Below, piece after piece: positions 7,923 through 16,098 of a stretch of 64,000 nucleotides of DNA (the stretch's first letter is position 1; each line of letters begins with the position of its first letter). The notes below the pieces were generated by a model, which made no database searches, was not told where the DNA came from, and saw only the letters and a list, made by a program, of their open reading frames with translations. The DNA is taken from assembly GCA_049614485.1 (NCBI GenBank), contig JBMZDR010000008.1, positions 33,845 to 97,844 on the forward strand, written 5' to 3'. The stretch comes from GCA-2733415 sp049614485. GTDB lineage: Bacteria > Bacteroidota > Bacteroidia > Flavobacteriales > Flavobacteriaceae. Both the position numbers and the translations under genes were made by a program.

Positions 7923-9317
7923 ATGTCAGAAACTATGATCATATTAATTGCGAGTATTTTATTTGGAATTGTTGGTTTTTTAATAGGGAAACACCTTACA
8001 AAACTTCAACATAAATCTGAGTTAAGTGGTGTTGCGGAACGTAATAATTTACTTGAAAAACAAATTATTGATACCAAGAACTCAGCTGAATTAGAATATA
8101 AAAAACTAGATAAAAACTTTCAATTACAATTGAATGGATTAAAAGAACAAGTCTTTAAATCTGATCAAGAAAAAGAATTGATTAGAAAACAAAAAGATTC
8201 CACTACTATTGAACTGACAAAATTGACTTCGGAATTTGAAAATTTAAAGGCTCAGAATGAGACACAAAAAGATGAGGTTAATCAGTTGCAAGAAAAATTT
8301 TCTAAAGAATTTGAAAACCTAGCCAATAAGATATTAGATGAAAAGTCTGATAAATTTACGGAATTGAATAAAGAAAATATTAAAGGAATATTAAACCCTC
8401 TTCAAGAAAAAATACAACATTTTGAAAAGAGAATTGACGATACGCATAAAGAAAGTATAGGTCATCATGCAAGCTTGAAGGAACAAATTTTGGGATTAAA
8501 AGATTTAAACTTACAAATGAGTAAGGAAGCAATCAATTTAACGAAAGCTTTAAAAGGTGACAGTAAATTGCAAGGAAACTGGGGAGAACTTGTTTTAGAA
8601 CGTGTTCTTGAAAAATCAGGGTTGGAAAAAGATAGAGAGTATTTTGTACAGCAAAGTTTTGTTACAGAAGACGGAAGCAGAGTGTTACCAGATGTAGTTA
8701 TTAATCTTCCCGACAATAAAAAAATGATAGTAGACTCTAAGGTTTCATTAACACATTATGAAAGGTATGTTAATGAAGATGATGAATCGTTAAAACACCA
8801 GTATTTAAAAGAACATGTTAATTCAATAAAGCGACATGTAGACCAATTGGGTGATAAGAACTACCACGATTTATATAAAATTGACAGCCCAGATTTTGTG
8901 CTGTTATTTATACCAATTGAACCTGCTTTTGCTGTGGCGTTAAACGAGGATAATTCATTATATAATAAAGCCTTTGAAAAGAATATAGTTATTGTAACTC
9001 CAGCAACATTATTAGCTACATTGCGTACAATTGATACAATGTGGAATAATGAAAAACAACAGAAGAATGCTATAGAAATTGCTCGTCAAGCAGGTGCGTT
9101 ATATGATAAGTTTCATGGTTTAATGACTGACTTAACAGCGGTTGGTAAAGATATGGACAGGGCTAAAAATAATTATTCAACAGCAATGAATAAGTTATTT
9201 GAAGGAAAAGGAAACTTAATAACATCTGTAGAGAAAATTAAAAAGCTAGGGGCAAAAGCGAAAAAAACTTTGCCCGAAGCTATTGTGAATAAAGCAATAG
9301 AGTCAGAAGAAAATTAA
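7923..9317 (+). CDS. rmuC: DNA recombination protein RmuC
   Basis: 464 residues: an N-terminal membrane anchor (about 4-22), a long coiled coil (about 30-190) and the RmuC nuclease-like domain (about 200-430) with GNWGELVLERVLEKSGL and VDSKVSLTHYERY. RmuC proteins limit inversions between short repeats and resemble restriction-type endonucleases. Length is normal for the family. The gene is followed 14 bases later by a small membrane protein gene, so they are probably cotranscribed. Confidence 0.93.
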   Translation: MSETMIILIASILFGIVGFLIGKHLTKLQHKSELSGVAERNNLLEKQIIDTKNSAELEYKKLDKNFQLQLNGLKEQVFKSDQEKELIRKQKDSTTIELTKLTSEFENLKAQNETQKDEVNQLQEKFSKEFENLANKILDEKSDKFTELNKENIKGILNPLQEKIQHFEKRIDDTHKESIGHHASLKEQILGLKDLNLQMSKEAINLTKALKGDSKLQGNWGELVLERVLEKSGLEKDREYFVQQSFVTEDGSRVLPDVVINLPDNKKMIVDSKVSLTHYERYVNEDDESLKHQYLKEHVNSIKRHVDQLGDKNYHDLYKIDSPDFVLLFIPIEPAFAVALNEDNSLYNKAFEKNIVIVTPATLLATLRTIDTMWNNEKQQKNAIEIARQAGALYDKFHGLMTDLTAVGKDMDRAKNNYSTAMNKLFEGKGNLITSVEKIKKLGAKAKKTLPEAIVNKAIESEEN

Positions 9318-9331
9318 TAAATATTATAGAT

Positions 9332-9697
9332 ATGAAGAAAATTATTTTTTTACTAGTATTAGTAATTACATTAGGTTTTGGAGCTTATTTTGCGTTTGTT
9401 TATTATGTGCCGTACAGTGAAGGTGTACGTTCAGGAGAACTGATAAAAATAAGTAAAAAAGGAGTAATGGTAAAAACATGGGAAGGCGAAATTAGCCAAG
9501 GGATTTCTGGTGCTCAAATTTTTAAATTTTCAATAGAGAACACAGAAAAAAAAGTTATTTATGACCTACAGAAAATGCAAGGTAATTATGTAAAAGTATT
9601 CTATAAAGAACGTTATAAACGCATCTTTTGGCTTGGAGATTCCAAATACTTTATAACTAAAGTTCAAAAGGAGGCATCACCACATTTTAGGAACTAA
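9332..9697 (+). CDS. Small single-span membrane or secreted protein, function unknown
   Basis: 121 residues. One hydrophobic N-terminal segment (about 4-24) is followed by a short beta-rich domain with SEGVRSGELIKISKKG and VKVFYKERYKRIFW. Similar proteins are common in flavobacteria, and to my recollection some carry an unsupported 6-phosphogluconate dehydrogenase label; nothing here resembles that enzyme. It lies 14 bases after rmuC and ends just before a strong terminator. Confidence 0.75.
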   Translation: MKKIIFLLVLVITLGFGAYFAFVYYVPYSEGVRSGELIKISKKGVMVKTWEGEISQGISGAQIFKFSIENTEKKVIYDLQKMQGNYVKVFYKERYKRIFWLGDSKYFITKVQKEASPHFRN

Positions 9698-9699
9698 CT

Positions 9700-9750
9700 G
9701 ATATCAATAAAAAAGAGGAGCTACTTTAGCTCCTCTTTTTTATTGATATC
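9700..9750. terminator. Bidirectional intrinsic terminator, 23-bp perfect stem
   Basis: Bases 9700-9722 and 9728-9750 are exact reverse complements around a 5-base loop. The A-run on one side and T-run on the other let the hairpin end transcription of rmuC and its partner on the plus strand and of the DUF4369 gene on the minus strand. Confidence 0.93.
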
Positions 9751-9759
9751 GTAACGGTA

Positions 9760-10458
9760 TTATAATTTTTTACGCTCTTTTATCAGTGTCTCTAATTCTT
9801 TACCGTAAATGGTAGCTTTAGCTTTTTTAGATAAGCCATTATATATAGAATCTAAATACACGACATTTGCTTCTTCAATTTCTCTGGCGCCAATAAAAGC
9901 TGCAACAGATGTTCTTTTATGAGTTAAAGCAAATTGTATTGCTCTCAAATATTTTGCACGTGTTAATGCTGTTACTTTTTTATCAGAAGCAACAATATCA
10001 TCCTCATTGTTTTTCATTTGCGCCTGAATAAACTCAATGTTGGCTTGGGCTAACATTTTATTAATGTCTTTTAATGCATTCTGATATTCAGTATATATTC
10101 TATGATTTTTACTACCTGTAATAACAACTTCAGAATTTATTTTTTCTAAATGCGTGTTTAGTTTTAAAGCTCCTTTTTCACCAAAAAATGTAATACGGTC
10201 ATTATAATCAGAACCATCTACTTTATCAACATAAATATAAAAAAGCTCAGGAGAGGCTACAGTAGTGCTTAAAGAAAACGTATCTTGACCGTTAATTACA
10301 ATGGAATCTAAATCAATTAAAGAGCTGTCTACAATTTTCTGTAAATAAACAGTTCCTTTTTTTAGTCCAGTTATAGTAGCTTCAACATGCATTTCATTTT
10401 CTTTTTTACAAGAAACAAGCCCTATTATTACAGCTAAAATGTATAGTAAGTTTTTCAT
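9760..10458 (-). CDS. DUF4369-domain lipoprotein
   Basis: 232 residues. The signal peptide ends with lipobox Cys17 (GLVSC). The segment from about 24 to 120 matches the DUF4369 beta-domain (ATITGLKKGTVYLQK). In Bacteroidetes that domain usually precedes a thioredoxin-like domain of periplasmic disulfide proteins. Here the C-terminal half is helical, without CxxC, so the redox part is absent. The likely place is the periplasmic or outer-membrane surface; the role is unknown. It ends just before the shared terminator. Confidence 0.75.
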   Translation of the reverse strand: MKNLLYILAVIIGLVSCKKENEMHVEATITGLKKGTVYLQKIVDSSLIDLDSIVINGQDTFSLSTTVASPELFYIYVDKVDGSDYNDRITFFGEKGALKLNTHLEKINSEVVITGSKNHRIYTEYQNALKDINKMLAQANIEFIQAQMKNNEDDIVASDKKVTALTRAKYLRAIQFALTHKRTSVAAFIGAREIEEANVVYLDSIYNGLSKKAKATIYGKELETLIKERKKL

Positions 10459-10531
10459 TAGATATACTTTAAATTCAGTGAATTATTATTTGATACAAAT
10501 ATGCAACTCTTTAAGTTTTGTAACAATTATT

Positions 10532-11845
10532 TTAAGGAGAAACAGCAACTATTTCCATTAAAATTGTACATGCTATTGCGGCGATAGTTCCAATGGCATA
10601 GCCCATCACAGCTAGTAATACACCAACTGTAGCTAATGATGGATGAAAAGCTGAAGCTACAATAGGAGCAGATGCAGCACCACCAACGTTTGCTTGACTT
10701 CCAACGGCTAAAAAGAAATATGGTGCTTTAATTAGCTTCGCAATTAAAATTAAAAGTGCAGCGTGTATTGTCATCCAAATTAGTCCAACGGCAATTAAAC
10801 CTGTATTGTCCATAATCATTGTCAGGTCCATTTTCATTCCTATAGATGCAACGAGGATATATATAAATACACTACCAAATTTACTAGCGCCTGCACCTTC
10901 ATAATTCTTAGCTTTTGTAAAGGATAGTGCTACGGCTGTAATTGTAGAAATTGAAATCATCCAGAAGAAACTTGACCCTAAGAATGTAAAAATATTACGA
11001 GTTGTTGCGCTTTGTATGCTTGCTACAAAATCACCAAAGAAGCTACTTAAGTATCCAGAGCCAAAATGTGCAAAACTTACAGTTCCAAAGGCAATAGCTG
11101 CCATAATCATCATGTCTGTAACAGAAGGATTACGTTTAACACTTTCTGTAAATGTCGACATTTTTTCTTTTAACGCCTCAATAGAAGAGTTATCGGCATT
11201 CAACCATTTATCTATTTTTTTAGATTTACCAATACCAATTAATAAAATAGCCATCCATAAGTTTGCAACAACAATATCAACAAATACCATTCCTCCATAT
11301 AACTTCTGGTTGTAGCCATAAATTTCAAGCATTGCCGTTTGGTTGGCGCCTCCACCAATCCAACTTCCGGCTAATGTAGAAAGTCCTCTCCAAACAGCGT
11401 CTGGTCCTGCGCCACCAACAGTTTCTGGTGAAATTATTGAAATTATTAATATGGCAATTGGCCCCCCAATTACAATACCAACAGTTCCTGTAAAAAACAT
11501 GACTAAAGCACGCCATCCTAAATTGAATACTGCTTTTAAATCGATGCTTAAAGTCATTAGTACTAGTGCAGCAGGCAGTAAAAACCGACTTGATACATAG
11601 TATAAGTTTGAATGGTGTTCAGTTACGTTTCCTGCAGTATCTGTAGTTTCCCATTCAGGAGCTATAACGCCTAATGTTGTGAATACGGCAGGAATCATAT
11701 AAGCCATGAATAACCCAGGGACTATTTTATAAAACTTTTTCCAGAAGCCTGAATCTTTTGATTCTGTATAAAAAATGAACCCTAAAGAGAGCATTAATAC
11801 TCCAAATACAATTGTATCATTTGTGAAAATTGGTGCGTTATCCAT
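10532..11845 (-). CDS. DUF819 family integral membrane protein
   Basis: 437 residues with about eleven to twelve membrane spans. Conserved stretches include LSTLAGSWIGGGANQTAMLEIY in pieces (about 155-180) and VGSQANVGGAASAPIVASAF (about 380-400); the glycine-rich repeats resemble secondary transporters. It matches the DUF819 (YjcL-like) family, whose substrate is not known to me. A TATTTTTG box at 11876-11883 on the minus strand is a candidate promoter and overlaps the T-run of the upstream gene's terminator. Confidence 0.85.
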   Translation of the reverse strand: MDNAPIFTNDTIVFGVLMLSLGFIFYTESKDSGFWKKFYKIVPGLFMAYMIPAVFTTLGVIAPEWETTDTAGNVTEHHSNLYYVSSRFLLPAALVLMTLSIDLKAVFNLGWRALVMFFTGTVGIVIGGPIAILIISIISPETVGGAGPDAVWRGLSTLAGSWIGGGANQTAMLEIYGYNQKLYGGMVFVDIVVANLWMAILLIGIGKSKKIDKWLNADNSSIEALKEKMSTFTESVKRNPSVTDMMIMAAIAFGTVSFAHFGSGYLSSFFGDFVASIQSATTRNIFTFLGSSFFWMISISTITAVALSFTKAKNYEGAGASKFGSVFIYILVASIGMKMDLTMIMDNTGLIAVGLIWMTIHAALLILIAKLIKAPYFFLAVGSQANVGGAASAPIVASAFHPSLATVGVLLAVMGYAIGTIAAIACTILMEIVAVSP

Positions 11846-11884
11846 TTAATTAGTTTTTTTAGTGGTTGCAAAATACAAAAATAA

Positions 11885-11907
11885 AAAGCAGCTCAGTGAG
11901 CTGCTTG
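11885..11907 (-). terminator. Intrinsic terminator after the alpha/beta hydrolase gene
   Basis: On the minus strand AAGCAGCTCA and TGAGCTGCTT form a near-perfect hairpin followed by a T-run. It lies 23 bases after the stop of the hydrolase gene at 11930. Confidence 0.85.
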
Positions 11908-11929
11908 ATAAATATATGTTTTTATATCG

Positions 11930-12859
11930 TTATTTTATAAATGCACTTATTGCCTTTGCTAATTCAGGTGCATTTTTTAATTGTGGCATGTTATAGGTTT
12001 TTGCGTTTTCTTGTGTGTCTTTACTTTCAACAGTTTTTAACACATGATTCATATGCTTTATTATTAATAACTCAGCATCTTTTTTACCATCTTTCAATAA
12101 CTCAGCATCTTTAGGTGTAACTTGAATATCATTATCACCATTAATGATTAAAACTGGAGTAGTTAACTTTCCTAGTTCATCACTTGGTGAGTAGGCCATC
12201 CAACTTCTGATAAATGGCTGTACATCTAAATTAAAAATATTTGCTAAACCAGGGTTAAAGTTTTTATCCGTTTTCCCAGATTTTAAAACCTCAAAAGTTT
12301 TTTTTGCACTTTCTACCAAATCATTAGCGCCCATCATTCCAATTTGTTCTAATATAACTTGGTCGATAGATTTTCCAGGCCCTGAAATAGACACAAATCC
12401 ATTAACATTTTCTGTTGCTGCTAACATTCCAACTAATGATCCTTGGCTATGGCCTATAATATATATGTTTGAATAGTGTTTGATGTTTTTTAAATACGCC
12501 ACTACTTTTTTTGCATCAGCAACAAAGTCGTCAAAAGTGACTTGTTTTATTTGTTTTTCACTAGCTCCCTTTTTAAGCATGGTCAAGGCGCGCTTATCAT
12601 ATCTAAATGTAGCAATGCCTTCACTTGTTAGATCTTCAGCTAAATATTTTAGGGAATTGTTTTTCATGAAGTTCTGATTTCCATCTCTGTCATTTGGCCC
12701 AGAACCAGGAATGATTATCGCTACAGTTGAAGTTTTACTATTGGGTATTAATAATGTACCTTCTACATAATTACTAACTGTGATATCTTGAGCAATGAAG
12801 TCTTGAGCAGTTGCAATTGTATTGATGAATAATCCGATTAGTAATAGTAGTTTTTTCAT
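11930..12859 (-). CDS. Secreted alpha/beta hydrolase (serine esterase/peptidase-like)
   Basis: 309 residues. A cleavable signal peptide ends around ATAQ (residue 19). GSGPNDRDGN near 51-60 marks the oxyanion region, GHSQGS near 137-142 the nucleophile, and INGDNDIQV plus KHMNHVL supply the acidic and histidine residues of the triad. It is similar to dienelactone-hydrolase or S33-type esterases acting in the periplasm. The natural substrate cannot be read. It stands alone with its own terminator. Confidence 0.85.
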   Translation of the reverse strand: MKKLLLLIGLFINTIATAQDFIAQDITVSNYVEGTLLIPNSKTSTVAIIIPGSGPNDRDGNQNFMKNNSLKYLAEDLTSEGIATFRYDKRALTMLKKGASEKQIKQVTFDDFVADAKKVVAYLKNIKHYSNIYIIGHSQGSLVGMLAATENVNGFVSISGPGKSIDQVILEQIGMMGANDLVESAKKTFEVLKSGKTDKNFNPGLANIFNLDVQPFIRSWMAYSPSDELGKLTTPVLIINGDNDIQVTPKDAELLKDGKKDAELLIIKHMNHVLKTVESKDTQENAKTYNMPQLKNAPELAKAISAFIK

Positions 12860-12911
12860 GAGATTGAGTTTAATAATTGTCTTTCAAATAAAATGCCAAA
12901 TTGAATCTAGC

Positions 12912-13214
12912 TTATAATTTATAAAGTTTTGAATTCGATTTAATAAGTAAATATGGTATTCCGATTATCATAGCTGTATAAAAAGAACTATTTTCAAAAA
13001 GCGGATTTCCTGTGAATTTAGTTAATATGTAACCGATAACAATTACAATAGCCATCGAGAAAAAAACATTTCTAAACAGCGTAGCAATTTTTTCAATATT
13101 ATAAGTTGCTTTCTTTTCAGCAGGCATTGTGTTATAGCCAGCTATTAAGTTATAACGTTTAAAATTCTTTATAAGAACACCAATAAGAATAAATAATCCA
13201 GCAGTTAATAGCAT
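12912..13214 (-). CDS. DUF3784 small membrane protein
   Basis: 100 residues with three hydrophobic segments (about 3-15, 51-66, 79-92) and the sequence LIAGYNTMPAEKKATYN, characteristic of DUF3784 membrane proteins. No catalytic residues are apparent and the function is unknown. It lies 23 bases downstream of the pseudouridine synthase gene, probably in the same transcript. Confidence 0.8.
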   Translation of the reverse strand: MLLTAGLFILIGVLIKNFKRYNLIAGYNTMPAEKKATYNIEKIATLFRNVFFSMAIVIVIGYILTKFTGNPLFENSSFYTAMIIGIPYLLIKSNSKLYKL

Positions 13215-13237
13215 GTATTGTGTTTTTTATAAAGATA

Positions 13238-14137
13238 TTAATTTTTATGTTTCAAATACCGTTTTTCTTCTCTATTTAAATAGCTCTCAAACTTCTTGGG
13301 AGTAGGTATTGTTAATGTTAAATTTTGTTTAGTAATAGGATGAGATAAACTAATTGTTGTTGCAGCTAAAAATAAGCCTTTGTGCATCATGACATTTTTA
13401 GGTGCGTAGAGTTTGTCGCCAACAATAGGAAATCCTAATTCTGATAAATGCACACGTAATTGATGTGTTCTACCAGTTTTAGGTGCTAGTTTTACTAAGG
13501 TGAGATGCTCGTTTTGTAAAGCATTAATTTGTGACACTGTTATGTACTCCGTTAATGCAGATTGTGAATTGACATTAGTGGTTATAATACCAGATGAAGG
13601 TAATTTTCCAACAACAATGGCGTGATAAGTTTTCTGAATGGTTTTTGCTTCAAACTGATTATGCAACTGTATTTGTGCTGACTTTGTTTTTGCAATTAAT
13701 AAAATACCACTTGTCGGATTGTCCAAACGATGTACAGGTTTTGGGAAGTTTAAAGCATCAGGTTGAGTTGATGTTTTAAGGTTGTATGGTAATGCGTTTT
13801 CAATGGTTTTGTAGTAGTTTCCGTTTGTAGGAAATCCTGCGGGTTTATTTACTGCTGCAAAATAATCATCTTCATAAATAAGCTCTAACTCCAATTGAAA
13901 TACTTTTTTCGGATTGGTATCTGGAGCAATCAGTTGAATAAGTTGCCCGGCTTTAATCCAATCGCTAGTTTCTGCAATAGCGCCATCTATTAAAATACAT
14001 TTTTTAGCAATACACTTTTTTACGGCGCTTCTGCTTTGTAGTTTTTCAAATACAGTGCCAGCATATTCTTGTATGCGAATATGGTAATCACCTTCTGGTA
14101 CGATATGTTTTTCTAGGATAATCATTGATTTAAACAA
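13238..14137 (-). CDS. RluA-family RNA pseudouridine synthase
   Basis: 299 residues: an S4-like N-terminal RNA-binding segment (about 30-75), then the catalytic domain with PVHRLDNPTSG, in which Asp139 is the catalytic nucleophile, and GRTHQLRVHL near 222-231. It would convert specific uridines in rRNA or tRNA to pseudouridine. The target base cannot be told from the sequence. A start at Met5 (14125) is equally possible and closer to the usual N terminus. Confidence 0.9.
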   Translation of the reverse strand: MFKSMIILEKHIVPEGDYHIRIQEYAGTVFEKLQSRSAVKKCIAKKCILIDGAIAETSDWIKAGQLIQLIAPDTNPKKVFQLELELIYEDDYFAAVNKPAGFPTNGNYYKTIENALPYNLKTSTQPDALNFPKPVHRLDNPTSGILLIAKTKSAQIQLHNQFEAKTIQKTYHAIVVGKLPSSGIITTNVNSQSALTEYITVSQINALQNEHLTLVKLAPKTGRTHQLRVHLSELGFPIVGDKLYAPKNVMMHKGLFLAATTISLSHPITKQNLTLTIPTPKKFESYLNREEKRYLKHKN

Positions 14138-14164
14138 AGATAATAGAATAGGGTGGATGATAAT

Positions 14165-14196
14165 AAAAAACGCTTCTCATTTGAGAAGCGTTTTTT
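14165..14196 (-). terminator. Terminator after purA
   Basis: A symmetric hairpin AAAAAACGCTTCTCA / TGAGAAGCGTTTTTT gives a T-run in either direction. It lies 28 bases after the purA stop and 28 bases upstream of the pseudouridine synthase gene. Confidence 0.92.
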
Positions 14197-14223
14197 GTGT
14201 TTTTCAAAAGACAGTAGTGTCTC

Positions 14224-15495
14224 TTATCTGTGTATTGTTTGAGTTCTGTCTGGTCCTACAGAAACAATTTTAATTGGAATTTCTAATTCTTTTTCTAAAA
14301 ATGCGATATATTCATTCAATTCTTTAGGGAACTGACTTGCCTCAGTCATTTTAGTTAAATCTTCTTTCCAACATGGGAACTTTGTGTATATCGGAGTGAT
14401 ATTTTCTGGTTCAATATTATATGGTAAATGCGTAATTGTTTCACCTTTATAGTTGTATGCTGTACATACTTCTAAGCCGTCAAACCCAGAAAGCACATCA
14501 CCTTTCATCATCATTAACTGAGTTACGCCGTTAACCTGACATGCATATTTTAAGGCTACTAAATCTAGCCAACCACAACGTCTTGGACGGCCAGTTACAG
14601 CACCAAACTCACGACCAACTTTAGCCATTTCTAAACCAGTGTCATCAAATAATTCAGTAGGGAATGGTCCAGAACCTACACGTGTTGTATAAGCTTTAAA
14701 TATTCCGTAAACTTCTTTAATTTTATTAGGTGCAACTCCTAAACCTGTACAAGCTCCAGAAGCTGTAGTGTTTGAAGATGTTACAAACGGGTATGTTCCA
14801 AAATCAATATCTAATAAAGACCCTTGTGCACCTTCTGCAAGAATAGTTTTACCTGCTTTTAAAGCTTGGTTTAAATACTCTTCACTATCAATAAATTGTA
14901 ATTCTTTTAATTTTTCAACGGCTGCAAAAAATTCTGCTTCCATTTCTGCTAAGTCATATTGCACATCAACATTATAAAAGCTAATCATAGCTTCATGCTT
15001 GTTGGCAAGACTTCTGTATTTTTCTTTCCAATCAGATAACTCTAAATCGCCAATTCTAATTCCGTTTCTACCAGTTTTATCCATGTAAGTTGGACCAATA
15101 CCTTTTAATGTAGAACCAATTTTAGCTTTACCTTTTGACGCTTCAGAAGCCGCATCAAGTAAACGGTGTGTTGGTAAAATAACGTGTGCTTTACGAGAGA
15201 TAATTAGTTTTGATTTGTAATCAATGTCAAACTGATCTAAACCTTCCAATTCCTGAACAAAAACAACAGGGTCAATAACGACTCCATTACCAATTACATT
15301 AATTGATTTTTTATGAAAAATCCCTGATGGAATAGTTCTTAAAACGTGTTTGATGCCGTCAAACTCTAAAGTGTGCCCTGCATTTGGACCTCCTTGAAAG
15401 CGAGCGATAATATCATAATCTGCGGTAAGTACGTCAACAATTTTACCTTTACCTTCGTCTCCCCATTGTAAACCTAGTAGTAAATCTACTGCCAT
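14224..15495 (-). CDS. purA: Adenylosuccinate synthetase
   Basis: 423 residues. The N-terminal GTP-binding motif GDEGKGK is at 12-18, with GPNAGHT near 36-42 and TGRPRRCGWLD near 300-310. It joins IMP and aspartate using GTP, the first committed step to AMP. Length and motifs are complete. It starts 21 bases after the fur-like gene, so the two are probably one transcript, an arrangement familiar in flavobacteria. Confidence 0.97.
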   Translation of the reverse strand: MAVDLLLGLQWGDEGKGKIVDVLTADYDIIARFQGGPNAGHTLEFDGIKHVLRTIPSGIFHKKSINVIGNGVVIDPVVFVQELEGLDQFDIDYKSKLIISRKAHVILPTHRLLDAASEASKGKAKIGSTLKGIGPTYMDKTGRNGIRIGDLELSDWKEKYRSLANKHEAMISFYNVDVQYDLAEMEAEFFAAVEKLKELQFIDSEEYLNQALKAGKTILAEGAQGSLLDIDFGTYPFVTSSNTTASGACTGLGVAPNKIKEVYGIFKAYTTRVGSGPFPTELFDDTGLEMAKVGREFGAVTGRPRRCGWLDLVALKYACQVNGVTQLMMMKGDVLSGFDGLEVCTAYNYKGETITHLPYNIEPENITPIYTKFPCWKEDLTKMTEASQFPKELNEYIAFLEKELEIPIKIVSVGPDRTQTIHR

Positions 15496-15516
15496 TGTGT
15501 GTTATTTAGTGTGTTG

Positions 15517-15960
15517 TTATTTAGTTTTTTTTGTTCCGTAAAAATATAAGGAATGGTTGTGAACATCAATATCAAATACGTCTTCTATAGTTTTTTTGAT
15601 AGATTGAATTCTTGGATCACAAAATTCTAAAACCTCGCCAGTATCTGTAAGGATGACATGGTCATGGTTTTTATCAAAATAAGACTTTTCATAATGCGCT
15701 TGATTGTCACCAAACTGATGCTTTCTTACCAGACCACAATTTAGAAGCAACTCAATGGTGTTGTAGAGTGTAGCTCTACTTACACGATATTTCTTCATTT
15801 TCATCATGATGTATAATGATTCAATATCAAAATGATCATTACTACTGTAAATTTCATTTAAAATTGCGTATCGTTCCGGCGTTTTACGATGCCCATTTTC
15901 TTCTAAATAGCTTGTAAATACCGTTTTAACGATTTCTTGATTGTTGTCTTTTTCTTCCAT
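15517..15960 (-). CDS. Fur-family transcriptional regulator lacking the structural zinc cysteines
   Basis: 147 residues. The winged-helix part (about 20-85) includes RVSRATLYNTIELL, the recognition helix of Fur/PerR proteins, and HDH at about 98-100 begins the metal-sensing region. Classical members have two CxxC pairs for a structural zinc. Here the first place reads VILTDTGEV and the C terminus FYGTKKTK, so both pairs are absent. The fold may be stabilised differently. It sits between the (p)ppGpp enzyme and purA and has its own -7 box. The sensed metal or peroxide is unknown. Confidence 0.88.
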   Translation of the reverse strand: MEEKDNNQEIVKTVFTSYLEENGHRKTPERYAILNEIYSSNDHFDIESLYIMMKMKKYRVSRATLYNTIELLLNCGLVRKHQFGDNQAHYEKSYFDKNHDHVILTDTGEVLEFCDPRIQSIKKTIEDVFDIDVHNHSLYFYGTKKTK

Positions 15961-15982
15961 TAATTTTAAAAATTGGAACGCA

Positions 15983-15990
15983 CAAATTTA
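15983..15990 (-). promoter_or_regulatory. Promoter -7 box for fur-like/purA
   Basis: The minus strand reads TAAATTTG, an exact TAnnTTTG match, 22 bases before the start codon. No clear -33 element was found. Confidence 0.6.
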
Positions 15991-16098
15991 CAATTAATTA
16001 TGGCATTACCAACGAATTATTTTTGATTAAATAACATAAGGTTATTAACAATCAAATGAGGGCGTTTATTTTGTTACAGATGTTTGAAAAAGAACAGT

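Noticed and set aside
11016..11600. Several open frames opposite the DUF819 gene
   Set aside because: They mirror hydrophobic codons of the real membrane protein gene and have no start context or homology signs.
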